Shown here piece after piece: positions 55,141 to 63,963 of a DNA stretch of 64,000 bases (positions within the stretch are counted from its first letter, which is position 1; the number at the start of each line of letters is the position of its first letter). The DNA lies in assembly GCF_946476835.1 (NCBI RefSeq), contig NZ_CAMKWA010000001.1, positions 186,001 to 250,000 of the forward strand, given 5' to 3'. The translations under genes were made by a program, and so were the position numbers. The notes under the pieces were generated by a model. The model was not told where the DNA came from. It saw nothing but the letters and a program-made list of their open reading frames with translations, and searched no databases. The stretch comes from an uncultured Neokomagataea sp. GTDB lineage: Bacteria > Pseudomonadota > Alphaproteobacteria > Acetobacterales > Acetobacteraceae.

Positions 55141-55739
55141 GTCGGGAGAGTTTCGTCGCTATTAATATCGGCAGGATGACGAATTGGGGCCTGACGTGGG
55201 CGCGGTTCTGCGCTGCGTCGTGTGAATTCTGGAGCAATTTCGGCTAATTCGATGAAACGATCGGCTTGGCGGCGCAGGTCATCGCTGATCATCGGAGGGG
55301 TGGAGCGCGTTGAAGAAATCACAGAAACGCGGACACCGCGGGATTGTACGGCCTCAACCGCACGGCGCAGGTCCGCATCCCCGCTAATAATGACAGCGTG
55401 GTCCAGATTAGGCGCTTGTTCCAGAAGATCTACGGCCAGTTCGACATCCATATTGCCTTTAATACGGCGTCTTCCTGAATGATCCGTAAACTCGCGTGCG
55501 GTTTTTAGTACTAAATGGAAGCCGTTATAGGCAAGCCAGTCGGTTAATGGGCGTAGAGGAGAATATTCGTCAGTGTCTGGGATGGCAGCGTAATAGTAAG
55601 CACGACGGAACAGGCTGCGTTTTTCGAAAAGATCGCGCAGGCTACGGAAGTCAACGTCGAAGCCTAGGTTCTTTGCGGCATGATAGAGGCTAGCGCCGTC
55701 AATGAAGAGGGCTGTGCGTTCTGCTGGTTTTAAAAACAT
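55137..55739 (-). CDS. NYN domain (LabA-like) putative ribonuclease
   Basis: The protein (200 aa from the ATG at 55739) has a PIN-like NYN domain with the expected acidic residues: Asp14 in ALFIDGASLYHAA, Asp in KGNMDVELAVDLL and Asp in VIISGDADLRRAVEAV. LabA/NYN proteins are thought to be metal-dependent ribonucleases. The C-terminal 45 residues are polar and Arg/Pro-rich. It heads a two-gene unit with the downstream UDG-fold gene. The track start at 55751 is a TTG. Confidence 0.88.
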   Translation of the reverse strand: MFLKPAERTALFIDGASLYHAAKNLGFDVDFRSLRDLFEKRSLFRRAYYYAAIPDTDEYSPLRPLTDWLAYNGFHLVLKTAREFTDHSGRRRIKGNMDVELAVDLLEQAPNLDHAVIISGDADLRRAVEAVQSRGVRVSVISSTRSTPPMISDDLRRQADRFIELAEIAPEFTRRSAEPRPRQAPIRHPADINSDETLPT

Positions 55740-55922
55740 GATTTTAGACAATCCATTTTGTACTGAGAATGTGGGCTCATATTCGCCGCTTGCGGCAGAA
55801 TCGTGACAATGCGGTTAAAATAAGTGTCCAACTTTCTGAACGTTGCGTGTTTGAGGAAAGTTGCACGGTGTCGGTGTAAAGTAGTATTTCATTCTGTGGG
55901 ATGTGGGCTATCTCGCACCGGA

Positions 55923-55951
55923 TTGCAACGCTGTGGCCATTATGTTATACG
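55923..55951 (+). promoter_or_regulatory. Possible promoter of rpoZ
   Basis: TTGCAA (55923-55928) and TATACG (55946-55951) are spaced by 17 nt, 53 nt before the rpoZ ATG, in a 265-bp gap otherwise without features. Confidence 0.45.
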
Positions 55952-56004
55952 CTGAATCTTCCAAAGTTGTATATTAATTATTTCGACCCGAAGGGGACAG
56001 CCTC

Positions 56005-56385
56005 ATGGCGCGCGTAACCGTAGAAGACTGCATCGAGAAGGTGCCTAACCGATTCGATTTGGTTTTGTTGGCCGCACAACGTGCGCGTGGTTTGTCACGC
56101 GGCGAAGAAATGCACGTTGATCGTGATAACGATAAAAACCCAGTGGTAGCCCTGCGTGAAATTGCGGAAGACAAGGTTGAATTGTCCACACTGCAAGATC
56201 GTATTGTTCGCTCACTGGCGCGTGCACCGGATCCAGAGCCTGTTGATGAAGAAGTGATGGACATCATCCCTACGGATCAAAATATTTTTGGTCTTCAAGA
56301 TGTGTCTTCAGAAGAAGAGCAGGCGCATATGTCTTCTGATAGCGCAGCTGTTGAGGCAGAGCTTGGTGGTCGCGGGCGCTTCTAA
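56005..56385 (+). CDS. rpoZ: RNA polymerase omega subunit
   Basis: Omega helps assemble RNA polymerase and forms part of a ppGpp site. The 126-residue protein begins [28 protein letters not shown], the canonical N-terminus, and [12 protein letters not shown]. The tail after residue 70 is acidic ([17 protein letters not shown]), as in alphaproteobacteria. AAGGGG precedes the ATG. It is directly upstream of rel, 41 bp apart. Confidence 0.96.
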   Translation: MARVTVEDCIEKVPNRFDLVLLAAQRARGLSRGEEMHVDRDNDKNPVVALREIAEDKVELSTLQDRIVRSLARAPDPEPVDEEVMDIIPTDQNIFGLQDVSSEEEQAHMSSDSAAVEAELGGRGRF

Positions 56386-56426
56386 GTCTTTGTTATCGTA
56401 TGTTCATGGGTGAGGGGTGAGACGTA

Positions 56427-58754
56427 ATGGCTGACACTCCTCCCTCAGTGAAAGAAAAAAAAGCAGGTCGTCCACCGCGTGAGGAGAAGACTCCCGGTGG
56501 TGCTTGTGGTGACTTTAAGCCGCCGATTGATGGCGTCATTCGTCGTATTGTGGCGTATGATGCAGGTGCGGATATTGCACGTGTTGAGGCCGCTTATGAT
56601 GTGGCGGCTGATGCGCATGACGGGCAGCGCCGTGATAATGGCGATGCATATATTACTCACCCCATTGCTGTTGCGAATATTCTGGCCGGTTTTCGGATGG
56701 ATATTACGTCCATCATGGTTGGTTTGCTGCATGATACGGTAGAAGATACGGGTGTATCGTGCCGTTCTTTGCAGGAGCAGTTTGGGGAAGATGTGGCGTC
56801 TCTTGTTGATGGCGTCACGAAGCTTACACGGCTAGAGCTACAATCAGACCGCACCAAACAGGCGGAGAATTTCCGTAAGCTTGTGCTTGCGATGTCACGC
56901 GATATTCGTGTGTTGATTGTGAAGCTGGCAGATCGTCTGCACAATATGCGGACGTTGCATTACGTGCAGCGGCTGGATCGTCGGCAGCGTATTTCACGCG
57001 AAACGATGGATATTTATGCGCCACTGGCTGAGCGCATCGGTATGGATCGTGTTAAGACGGAACTGCAAAATCTAGCTTTTGCCCAACTTGAGCCAGAAGC
57101 TGATGCGACAATCCGTGCACGCTTGAATTTTTTGCGTGGTCAGGGAGCGGATGTTGTTGAGCATGTACGCCGTGAGCTGATTGCCTTGTGTCGTGAAGCG
57201 GGTATTGAGCAGGTTGATGTGTCGGGGCGGGAAAAGTCCCCTCATTCGATTTGGGCTAAGATGCAGCGCCGTAATGTGGCGTTTGAACAGCTCTCGGATA
57301 TTATGGCGTTTCGTATTGTCGTGCCAACGCGAGATGCATGTTATATGGCACTGGGCGCGATACACGGCGCTTTTCCGGTGATTGCTGGGCGCTTTAAGGA
57401 TTATATTTCTACTCCGAAAGCAAACGGGTATCAAAGTTTGCACACAGGGGTGACGCTCCGGCATCCGCGCAATCAAAAAATCGAAGTGCAAATCCGTACG
57501 CCGCAAATGCATGATTTGGCGGAAAATGGTGTTGCCTCGCATTGGGCATATAAAGAAGACGCGACTCCTAGTGAGCGGGAAGCAGCGGCGCTTTCCTCTG
57601 CTTTTGGCGCGCATACGCGGAAACTGCGTTGGGTTCAGGATCTTTTGGAGATCTTGGAAGATAGTCAGGCGCCAGATGAGTTTCTCGAAAACACAAAGTT
57701 AGAACTCTATCAGGATCAGGTCTTTTGCTTCACCCCTAAGGGGCAATTGATTTCGCTCCCTAGCGGCGCGACGCCGATTGACTTTGCTTATGCTGTGCAT
57801 AGCCAAGTGGGGGACCGTTGTGTTGGTGCGAAGGTGAATGGGCGTTTGATGCCCTTACGCCATGAGCTCCAAAACGGGGATCAGGTTGAGATTATGACGG
57901 CGCGTGGTGGCACGCCATCACCGTCATGGGAGCGTTTTGTAGTTACGGGCAAGGCGCGTGCGCGTATTCGGCGCTTTATTGCAGCGCAGCAGCGCCAGAT
58001 TAATCTTGATAATGGTCGTGCCAGTATTGCAAAGGCCTTCCGTCAGGAAGGTGTGGATGGTTCTGAAAAGGTTCTGGAGAGCCTGTTAAAAGACCTTCGC
58101 TATGCTTCGGTTGAAGATTTGAGTGTTGCCGTTGGGCAGGGTCAAATTGGGCCGAAAGATGTTGTGAATGCGGCTTACCCAGAGTTGCGTCAGACGGCGC
58201 GTGCGCCGCGCATGGTGCCGGGTCTTTCACCGCGTTTTGGGCAGACGTTGACGGCGCCGCAAAGTGGCGCGCGGTCTGCTCAGGTCTCGTCGGGTAATAT
58301 TGTGACCGGGGTTGGGCGCGGCATTGCGGTCAGCTTTGCTGGGTGTTGCCGTCCGCTCCCGGGCGATCAGATTGTTGGTATTATTGCGCAGAGTAAGGGT
58401 ATTTCGATACACCGTAAGAGCTGCCGAAACTTGTCGAGCTATGTGGATACGCCTGAGCGTTTCCTCGATGTTGATTGGGATTACGATGCGCTCGGCAGCC
58501 GCAAGGACGCGGCACCGCATACGGCGCGTTTGTCCGTTGTGGCAACCAATGAGCCGACTATTCTTGCGACTTTGACCAATGTGGCTGCCAAGCATGCAGG
58601 GAGCGTGGTGAATTTGCGTATTGTGAATCGTCAGCTCGATTTCATGGAAGTTTTGGTGGATTTGGAAGTGCGCGATTTGAGGCACTTATCGTCTTTGATT
58701 GCTGCATTCCGCACCGCCGTGGGTGTCATGCAGGTTGAGCGGGCGAAAGCGTAA
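56427..58754 (+). CDS. Bifunctional (p)ppGpp synthetase/hydrolase (Rel/SpoT)
   Basis: The 775-residue protein makes and degrades the stringent-response alarmone. The HD hydrolase domain is intact (AYITHPIAVANIL; GLLHDTVEDT). The synthetase domain has DYISTPKANGYQSLHTGV and VEVQIRT-like IEVQIRTPQMHDLAENG. The TGS domain (FTPKGQLISLPSGATPIDFAYAVH), the zinc-finger/helical region (VSFAGCCRPLPGDQIVG) and a C-terminal ACT domain follow. It appears to be the only Rel protein in the window. A 20-residue basic N-terminal extension precedes the HD domain. Confidence 0.95.
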   Translation: MADTPPSVKEKKAGRPPREEKTPGGACGDFKPPIDGVIRRIVAYDAGADIARVEAAYDVAADAHDGQRRDNGDAYITHPIAVANILAGFRMDITSIMVGLLHDTVEDTGVSCRSLQEQFGEDVASLVDGVTKLTRLELQSDRTKQAENFRKLVLAMSRDIRVLIVKLADRLHNMRTLHYVQRLDRRQRISRETMDIYAPLAERIGMDRVKTELQNLAFAQLEPEADATIRARLNFLRGQGADVVEHVRRELIALCREAGIEQVDVSGREKSPHSIWAKMQRRNVAFEQLSDIMAFRIVVPTRDACYMALGAIHGAFPVIAGRFKDYISTPKANGYQSLHTGVTLRHPRNQKIEVQIRTPQMHDLAENGVASHWAYKEDATPSEREAAALSSAFGAHTRKLRWVQDLLEILEDSQAPDEFLENTKLELYQDQVFCFTPKGQLISLPSGATPIDFAYAVHSQVGDRCVGAKVNGRLMPLRHELQNGDQVEIMTARGGTPSPSWERFVVTGKARARIRRFIAAQQRQINLDNGRASIAKAFRQEGVDGSEKVLESLLKDLRYASVEDLSVAVGQGQIGPKDVVNAAYPELRQTARAPRMVPGLSPRFGQTLTAPQSGARSAQVSSGNIVTGVGRGIAVSFAGCCRPLPGDQIVGIIAQSKGISIHRKSCRNLSSYVDTPERFLDVDWDYDALGSRKDAAPHTARLSVVATNEPTILATLTNVAAKHAGSVVNLRIVNRQLDFMEVLVDLEVRDLRHLSSLIAAFRTAVGVMQVERAKA

Positions 58755-58765
58755 GGCATTACAAC

Positions 58766-59170
58766 GTGATTGTGGGTATTGGCACAGATCTGTGCATGAT
58801 CGAGCGGATCGAAACCGCGATTACGCGTTTTGGTGATCGTTTTGTAGAACGCGTGTTTACTGAAGCTGAGCGTAAACATGCGGATCGTTTGTCTGGTGCG
58901 GCGCGTATGGGAAGTTATGCAAAGCGTTGGGCGGCGAAAGAGGCGTGCGTGAAGGCGCTTGGTACGGGTTTTGCACAAGGTGTGAGTTTTCAAGATATAG
59001 GCGTGGTGAATAGTGCTGCGGGAGCGCCGGAGTTGGTGCTCTCTGGTGGGGCTGAGCGCGCGTTGCAGTGTTTGGTACCGCAGGGGCAGAGGGCGCAATT
59101 GTTTGTGAGTTTGAGCGACGATGCGCCTTTTGCTTTGGCGCAGGTTTTGATTCAGGCTGTGCCATATTGA
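58766..59170 (+). CDS. acpS: Holo-[acyl-carrier-protein] synthase
   Basis: AcpS attaches 4'-phosphopantetheine to acyl carrier protein. The 134-residue protein has the metal-binding motif VGIGTDLCMIERIE at the N-terminus and RWAAKEACVKALGTGF, the conserved KEA-Lys motif. The GTG start lies 11 nt after the rel stop. It is part of the rpoZ-rel-acpS-lepB-rnc-era cluster. Confidence 0.95.
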   Translation: MIVGIGTDLCMIERIETAITRFGDRFVERVFTEAERKHADRLSGAARMGSYAKRWAAKEACVKALGTGFAQGVSFQDIGVVNSAAGAPELVLSGGAERALQCLVPQGQRAQLFVSLSDDAPFALAQVLIQAVPY

Positions 59171-59177
59171 TGCCCTT

Positions 59178-60059
59178 ATGGGAGAGCATTGGCCTAAAAT
59201 GCCAAGCTGGGCTATGAGCAAGAGCATGATACAGAAGGAAGCGCCGGTGTTAGGGACGCAAAAGACAGCTGAGCAAGCCGGCAACGCGCCGAGCAAGCCG
59301 CAAGATCAAGAGAGTTGGTGGGATCATCTGCGCTGGTTTGCGTCGATGTTGCTGGTCTTTGCTGTGCTGCGTACGCTTCTTGCTGCGCCTTATGAAGTGC
59401 CGTCTGGTTCGATGATCCCGACATTGCAGGTTGGGGATTTCGTTCTGGCGACGAAATTCAATTATGGTTATTCGCGCTTTTCATTGCCGTTTGGCCCGAA
59501 CCTGTTTGACGGACGTATTTTGGGCTCAGAGCCGCATCGTGGTGATATTGCGGTCTTCCGTTATACGCATGATACGTCCATCGACTATGTGAAGCGTATT
59601 GTCGGTTTGCCGGGCGATCATATTCAGATGATTGACGGCAAGCTGTACCTTAATGGCCTTGAGGTTCCACGTAAGGATCTTGGGCATTATGAGGTTGTGG
59701 ATGAGCGTGGCCGTTTGTTGAGTGGTGAACGGTATCGGGAAGAGCTGCCAGGTAGTGGTGGTCGTCCGCCTGTGTCGCATGATATTCTGAAGCTGAATGA
59801 TGATGGCTTTGCGAATAATACACCGGAATATGTTGTGCCTGCAGGGACGTTCTTTGCAATGGGGGATGACCGGGACGATAGTGCGGATAGTCGTTTCCAA
59901 GGTGATGGTCCGGATGATCTGGGTTTTGTCCCTATGCAGAATCTCGTTGGCCGTACGCCTGTTGTGATGTTCTCGATTGATTTGCGCCATCCGTGGTGGG
60001 AAATTTGGTACTGGCCTGTGGAAATCCGCTGGGGCCGCATTTTGCATTTGCTGCACTGA
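59178..60059 (+). CDS. lepB: Signal peptidase I
   Basis: LepB cleaves signal peptides at the outer face of the inner membrane. The catalytic serine is in PYEVPSGSMIPTLQVGD and the general-base lysine in DYVKRIVGLPGDHI. GDDRDDSADSR is the conserved box E. One TM helix (FASMLLVFAVLRTLLAA) is preceded by about 50 polar residues. The start is uncertain: 59178 is the first ATG after acpS, but 59214 (MSKSMIQKE) would also fit, and neither has a clear ribosome-binding site. Confidence 0.93.
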   Translation: MGEHWPKMPSWAMSKSMIQKEAPVLGTQKTAEQAGNAPSKPQDQESWWDHLRWFASMLLVFAVLRTLLAAPYEVPSGSMIPTLQVGDFVLATKFNYGYSRFSLPFGPNLFDGRILGSEPHRGDIAVFRYTHDTSIDYVKRIVGLPGDHIQMIDGKLYLNGLEVPRKDLGHYEVVDERGRLLSGERYREELPGSGGRPPVSHDILKLNDDGFANNTPEYVVPAGTFFAMGDDRDDSADSRFQGDGPDDLGFVPMQNLVGRTPVVMFSIDLRHPWWEIWYWPVEIRWGRILHLLH

Positions 60060-60799
60060 TGACGTTATCTCTCTCTCTTGAACAAGCCATTGAGGCTATG
60101 GAACAGGCTCTTGGCCATAGCTTTCAAGAACAGGGCTTTCTGGTCGAGGCTTTGACGCATCGCTCGGCCGTGAGTGGGCGTGAGGCAAAGCGCGGCCGCC
60201 GTTCTGGGCGTAGTAAGGGTGCTGGCTCGAATGAGCGTTTAGAGTTCATTGGTGACCGTGTGCTGGGCTTGCTGATGGCAGAGTGGCTGTTTGAACGTTA
60301 CCCGGATGAGCAGGAGGGGGCTCTGGGGCCGCGTCATGCGCATTTGGTATCGCGTCCAGTCTTGGCCGAGATTGCAGATCAGGTGGGGCTTTCAGCGGCA
60401 CTGCGTATTTCTCCGCATGAAGAAGAGGCGGGTATCCGCCGTTTGTCCAGTATTCGTGCCGATGCGATGGAAGCCTTGTTGGGCGCGCTGTACTTGGATG
60501 CAGGGCTAGACCCGGCACGTCGTGTGGTGCGTGAGCGTTGGGCTGGGCGGATTGATAGCGATGCCCGCCCGCATAAAGAGCCGAAAACGCGTTTGCAGGA
60601 ATATTTGCTTGCGCGTGCACAGCCTCTTCCAGTGTATGATATTTTGGCTGCTGAAGGCCCCTCTCATGCACCTGTGTTCCGCGTGGCGGTGACAGCATGT
60701 GGGCAGACGGGTATGGGGCAAGCAGGTTCAAAACGCCAAGCGGAAAGCATGGCGGCAAGTGATTTATTGGCCCGTTTAGGGCAAAACAAAGCATCCTAA
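60059..60799 (+). CDS. rnc: Ribonuclease III
   Basis: RNase III cuts double-stranded RNA, including rRNA precursors. The 246-residue protein has the signature NERLEFIGDRVLGLL, the second acidic site in DAMEALLGALYLDAG, and a C-terminal double-stranded RNA-binding domain (KTRLQEYLLARAQPLPVYD; SKRQAESMAASDLLARL). A basic insertion (GREAKRGRRSGRSKGAG) precedes the signature. The ATG overlaps the lepB stop (TGATG); the longer track start lies inside lepB. Confidence 0.95.
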   Translation: MTLSLSLEQAIEAMEQALGHSFQEQGFLVEALTHRSAVSGREAKRGRRSGRSKGAGSNERLEFIGDRVLGLLMAEWLFERYPDEQEGALGPRHAHLVSRPVLAEIADQVGLSAALRISPHEEEAGIRRLSSIRADAMEALLGALYLDAGLDPARRVVRERWAGRIDSDARPHKEPKTRLQEYLLARAQPLPVYDILAAEGPSHAPVFRVAVTACGQTGMGQAGSKRQAESMAASDLLARLGQNKAS

Positions 60800-60816
60800 G
60801 GGTGAAGGAAAAGAGT

Positions 60817-61704
60817 ATGACGACGCGCTGCGGTTTTGTGGCACTTGTTGGGGCGCCGAATGCGGGGAAATCAACCCTGTTGAACCGCATTGCTGGTGCA
60901 AAACTGTCCATTGTAAGCCCGAAAGCACAGACGACGCGTTTTCGGACGTTGGGCATTGTGATGCATGAAGAGGCTCAGGTGATCTTGGTGGATCTGCCAG
61001 GGATCTTTAAGCCGCGCCGTCGTCTGGACCGGGCGATGGTGAATGCCGCGTGGTCTGGCTCACAGGACGCGGATATGACGTTGCTTTTGGTGGACGCCAA
61101 GAGCGGTCTGCGTGACGATGTCCGTGAGATTATTGGTAAGCTGGCCGAAGCAAAAAGCAAAGTTTGGCTGGTTCTGAATAAAATTGATCTGCTGTCCCCG
61201 GACGCATTATTGCCGCTGACGAAAGAGATCAGCGAGCTTATTACCGTTGAGCATGTTTTCATGCTGAGTGCGCGTAAGGGTAATGGTGTGGATGATTTGA
61301 TGGGGCGTTTGTCTCAAGCGCTGCCAGAAGGGCCGTATCTGTACCCGGAAGATGATTTGACGGATTTGCCAGACCGTCTGTTGGCGGCTGAACTGGTGCG
61401 TGAGCAGATCTTTATGCAGACGCATGAAGAAATTCCGTATCAAGCAACGGTTGAAACAGAGAGCTTCAAGGATCGCCCGGATGGGTCGGTTCGGGTTGAA
61501 GTCACGATTTATGTGTCTCGCCCGGGCCATAAGGCGATTCTCATTGGTGAAGGTGGGAATAAGATTAAGTCCATCGGTGCGCGTGCGCGTGTTGAGCTAC
61601 AAGAGCTTCTGGAGCGGCAGTGCCATTTGTTCCTGAACGTCAAAGAGCGTGCCGGATGGGATGAGGAAAAAGCGCGTTTGCGTGCCATCGGCCTTGAAGA
61701 TTAA
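60817..61704 (+). CDS. era: GTPase Era
   Basis: Era binds 16S rRNA and helps 30S maturation. The 295-residue protein has G1 GAPNAGKST, the switch QTTRFRTLGI, G3 DLPGIFKP and G4 NKID. The KH domain carries LIGEGGNKIKSIGARAR. I use the ATG at 60817, with GAAGGAAAAG upstream; the track start is a GTG five codons earlier. It lies 17 nt after rnc. Confidence 0.96.
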   Translation: MTTRCGFVALVGAPNAGKSTLLNRIAGAKLSIVSPKAQTTRFRTLGIVMHEEAQVILVDLPGIFKPRRRLDRAMVNAAWSGSQDADMTLLLVDAKSGLRDDVREIIGKLAEAKSKVWLVLNKIDLLSPDALLPLTKEISELITVEHVFMLSARKGNGVDDLMGRLSQALPEGPYLYPEDDLTDLPDRLLAAELVREQIFMQTHEEIPYQATVETESFKDRPDGSVRVEVTIYVSRPGHKAILIGEGGNKIKSIGARARVELQELLERQCHLFLNVKERAGWDEEKARLRAIGLED

Positions 61705-61712
61705 GGGATGAA

Positions 61713-61750
61713 GGCGTGGAAAGTGTGGGACTTTGCTTGTTCCACACGCC
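61713..61750 (+). other. Hairpin between era and pyrH
   Basis: GGCGTGGAA and TTCCACACGCC can pair with a 2-nt bulge around an 18-nt loop. No T tract follows. It may be a weak terminator of era or a leader hairpin of pyrH. Confidence 0.35.
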
Positions 61751-61803
61751 CTGCGTCTGTATGAGAAGCAAAAACACGATATCCGCCTGTGAGGAGCCCC
61801 GCC

Positions 61804-62541
61804 ATGAGCGATGAGACAGAGAAAACCCCCGCCTATAAGCGTGTGCTTCTAAAAGTATCAGGTGAAGCATTAATGGGGGATGGTCCCTCAGGTGTTGATC
61901 CCGATATGGTGGACATGGTTGCCGCAGATATTGCTGATGTTGCAGCATCTGGTGTGCAGGTGTCTCTCGTCGTTGGTGGTGGCAATATCTTCCGCGGCTT
62001 GGCTGCTGCTGCGAAGGGCATGGACCGTGCGCAGGGTGACTATGCTGGGATGCTGGCGACGGTCATTAACGCATTGATGCTACAAAATGCGTTAGAGCGT
62101 CGTGGCGTTGAAACGCGCGTTATGACGGCGATTCAAATGGCATCTATTGCTGAGCCTTATATTCGCCGCCGCGCTGTTCGTCATATGGAGAAGGGCCGCG
62201 TTGTAATTTTCGCAGCGGGTACGGGTAACCCGTTCTTCACGACGGATACGGCTGCGGCTCTGCGTGCGAATGAGATGGAGTGTGATGCTCTGTTGAAGGG
62301 GACGCAGGTTGATGGCGTGTACTCGGCTGATCCGCGTCGTAACCCGGATGCTGAGCGCTACACGCAGTTGACGTATATGGACGTGCTGTCACGTGATTTG
62401 AACGTGATGGATGCCGCAGCGATTAGCTTGGCACGTGAGAACCGTTTGCCAATTATCGTGTTCAATATGCATGCGCCGGGTGCTTTTGGTGCTGTGATGC
62501 GGGGGGAAGGTCGCTTTACCCGTATTATTGAAGCGAGCTAA
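61804..62541 (+). CDS. pyrH: Uridylate kinase
   Basis: PyrH phosphorylates UMP to UDP. The 245-residue protein shows [24 protein letters not shown] and [20 protein letters not shown], all hallmark segments, and [21 protein letters not shown] lies 7 nt before the ATG at 61804; the track start is a GTG. rpsB and tsf, often just upstream in alphaproteobacteria, are not here. Confidence 0.97.
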   Translation: MSDETEKTPAYKRVLLKVSGEALMGDGPSGVDPDMVDMVAADIADVAASGVQVSLVVGGGNIFRGLAAAAKGMDRAQGDYAGMLATVINALMLQNALERRGVETRVMTAIQMASIAEPYIRRRAVRHMEKGRVVIFAAGTGNPFFTTDTAAALRANEMECDALLKGTQVDGVYSADPRRNPDAERYTQLTYMDVLSRDLNVMDAAAISLARENRLPIIVFNMHAPGAFGAVMRGEGRFTRIIEAS

Positions 62542-62577
62542 TCCGGCTTTATCATATTCTCTAGACTGTTAGTTTTA

Positions 62578-62597
62578 CATTTCGCTCGTACGAAATG
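62578..62597 (+). repeat. 7-bp inverted repeat in the frr leader
   Basis: CATTTCG and CGAAATG flank a 6-nt loop, 23 nt before the frr start and just upstream of its GAAAGGAA Shine-Dalgarno region. Confidence 0.4.
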
Positions 62598-62620
62598 CGT
62601 TGCATTGAAAGGAACCGCTC

Positions 62621-63187
62621 ATGTCTGCTGATCTTAAGGATCTTCTGGATGATCTGACCCGCCGCATGGACGGTGCTATGGACAGCTTCCGCCGTGACCT
62701 ATCCGGTCTGCGTTCAGGCCGTGCAAGCCCGAACCTTTTGGAGCCGGTTCGTGTTGAAGCTTATGGCTCAGAAGTTCCACTGTCTCAGGTGGGTTCGATT
62801 GCTGTGCCAGAAGCACGTATGCTGACGGTGTCAGTTTGGGATCGTACGGTTGTTGGCGCTGTTGAGCGCGCCATCCGTGATGCTGGTCTGGGCCTGAATC
62901 CAGCAGCTGATGGTCAAACCATCCGTGTGCCCATCCCGATGCTAACGGAAGAGCGCCGTAACGAACTGGCACGTGCGGCTGGCCGTTATGCTGAAAATGG
63001 CAAGATTGCTATTCGTAACGTCCGTCGTGACGGTATGGAGCAGGCTAAGGCGCTCGAGAAGAAGAGCGAAATCAGCCAAGATGATCAAAAGACGTGGACG
63101 GATGCAATCCAGAAGCTGACGGATCAATACGTGAAGAAGGCTGATGAAATGCTTGCGGATAAAGAACGCGAGATCAAGCAGGTCTGA
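62621..63187 (+). CDS. frr: Ribosome recycling factor
   Basis: RRF splits post-termination ribosomes with EF-G. The 188-residue protein contains FRRDLSGLRSGRASPNLLEPVRVEAYGS, LTEERRNELARAAGRYAENGKIAIRNVRRD and the C-terminal helix TDQYVKKADEMLADKEREI. GAAAGGAA precedes the ATG. It lies 79 nt after pyrH in the usual pyrH-frr-uppS-cdsA order. Confidence 0.97.
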   Translation: MSADLKDLLDDLTRRMDGAMDSFRRDLSGLRSGRASPNLLEPVRVEAYGSEVPLSQVGSIAVPEARMLTVSVWDRTVVGAVERAIRDAGLGLNPAADGQTIRVPIPMLTEERRNELARAAGRYAENGKIAIRNVRRDGMEQAKALEKKSEISQDDQKTWTDAIQKLTDQYVKKADEMLADKEREIKQV

Positions 63188-63195
63188 TTTCAAAC

Positions 63196-63963
63196 TTGTC
63201 TTCTGGTTCATCCCCGTTTTCTCAGGATTGTTACACCGCGCTTGACGAGGGTGGTGTAACGGTGCCGCCGCAGCATATGGCCATCATCATGGATGGTAAT
63301 GGGCGGTGGGCGCAGGCGCGTGGGCTGCCTGTGGTAGCTGGGCACCGTAAAGGTGCTGAGGCTGTGCAGCGTAGTGTGAAGCTCGCGATCCGGGAGGGGG
63401 TGCGCTATTTGACCCTCTATGCGTTTTCATCTGAAAATTGGCGGCGCCCTGCGGCTGAGATTGGTGACTTAACCTCGCTGCTGCGGTTTTATTTGCGCCA
63501 TAAGTTGGATGAGTTGGACGCGCAGGGTGTCCGTTTGCGTGTCATTGGAGAGCCGGAGCGGTTTGAAGGTGCGTTGTATGATGAGTTGTTGCGTGCAGAA
63601 AAGCGTACACTCAACAATGACCGTCTGACGCTCACGTTGGCGCTATCATATGGTGGCCGTGCGGATATTGTGCGTACAGCACAGCGTTTGGCACAGTCGG
63701 TCGCGCAGGGGGACATAGTTCCTGAGGCGATTGATGAAGCATGTTTTGAGCGTAGTCTTCAAACAGGTGATATGCCGCCGCCGGATATGCTGATTCGGAC
63801 GAGTGGTGAGCGGCGACTTTCCAACTTTTTGTTGTGGGAAAGTGCGTATGCGGAGCTCGTCTTCTTAGATGTATTGTGGCCGGATTTCGGGGAAGAGGAT
63901 TTCCTTGAGGCATTGAACATTTATGCAGGCCGTCAGAGGCGGTTTGGTGGGCGTCCAGCATGA
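63196..63963 (+). CDS. uppS: Undecaprenyl diphosphate synthase
   Basis: UppS makes the C55 lipid carrier for peptidoglycan. The 255-residue ORF has the catalytic motif HMAIIMDGNGRWAQARGLP, the GHRKGAEAV segment, TLYAFSSENWRRP and PDMLIRTSGERRLSNFLLWE. The start is uncertain: the track's TTG at 63196 has only a distant AGG, and a GTG or the ATG at 63277 further in would leave the motif but shorten the N-terminus. It overlaps cdsA by 4 nt. Confidence 0.95.
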   Translation: MSSGSSPFSQDCYTALDEGGVTVPPQHMAIIMDGNGRWAQARGLPVVAGHRKGAEAVQRSVKLAIREGVRYLTLYAFSSENWRRPAAEIGDLTSLLRFYLRHKLDELDAQGVRLRVIGEPERFEGALYDELLRAEKRTLNNDRLTLTLALSYGGRADIVRTAQRLAQSVAQGDIVPEAIDEACFERSLQTGDMPPPDMLIRTSGERRLSNFLLWESAYAELVFLDVLWPDFGEEDFLEALNIYAGRQRRFGGRPA

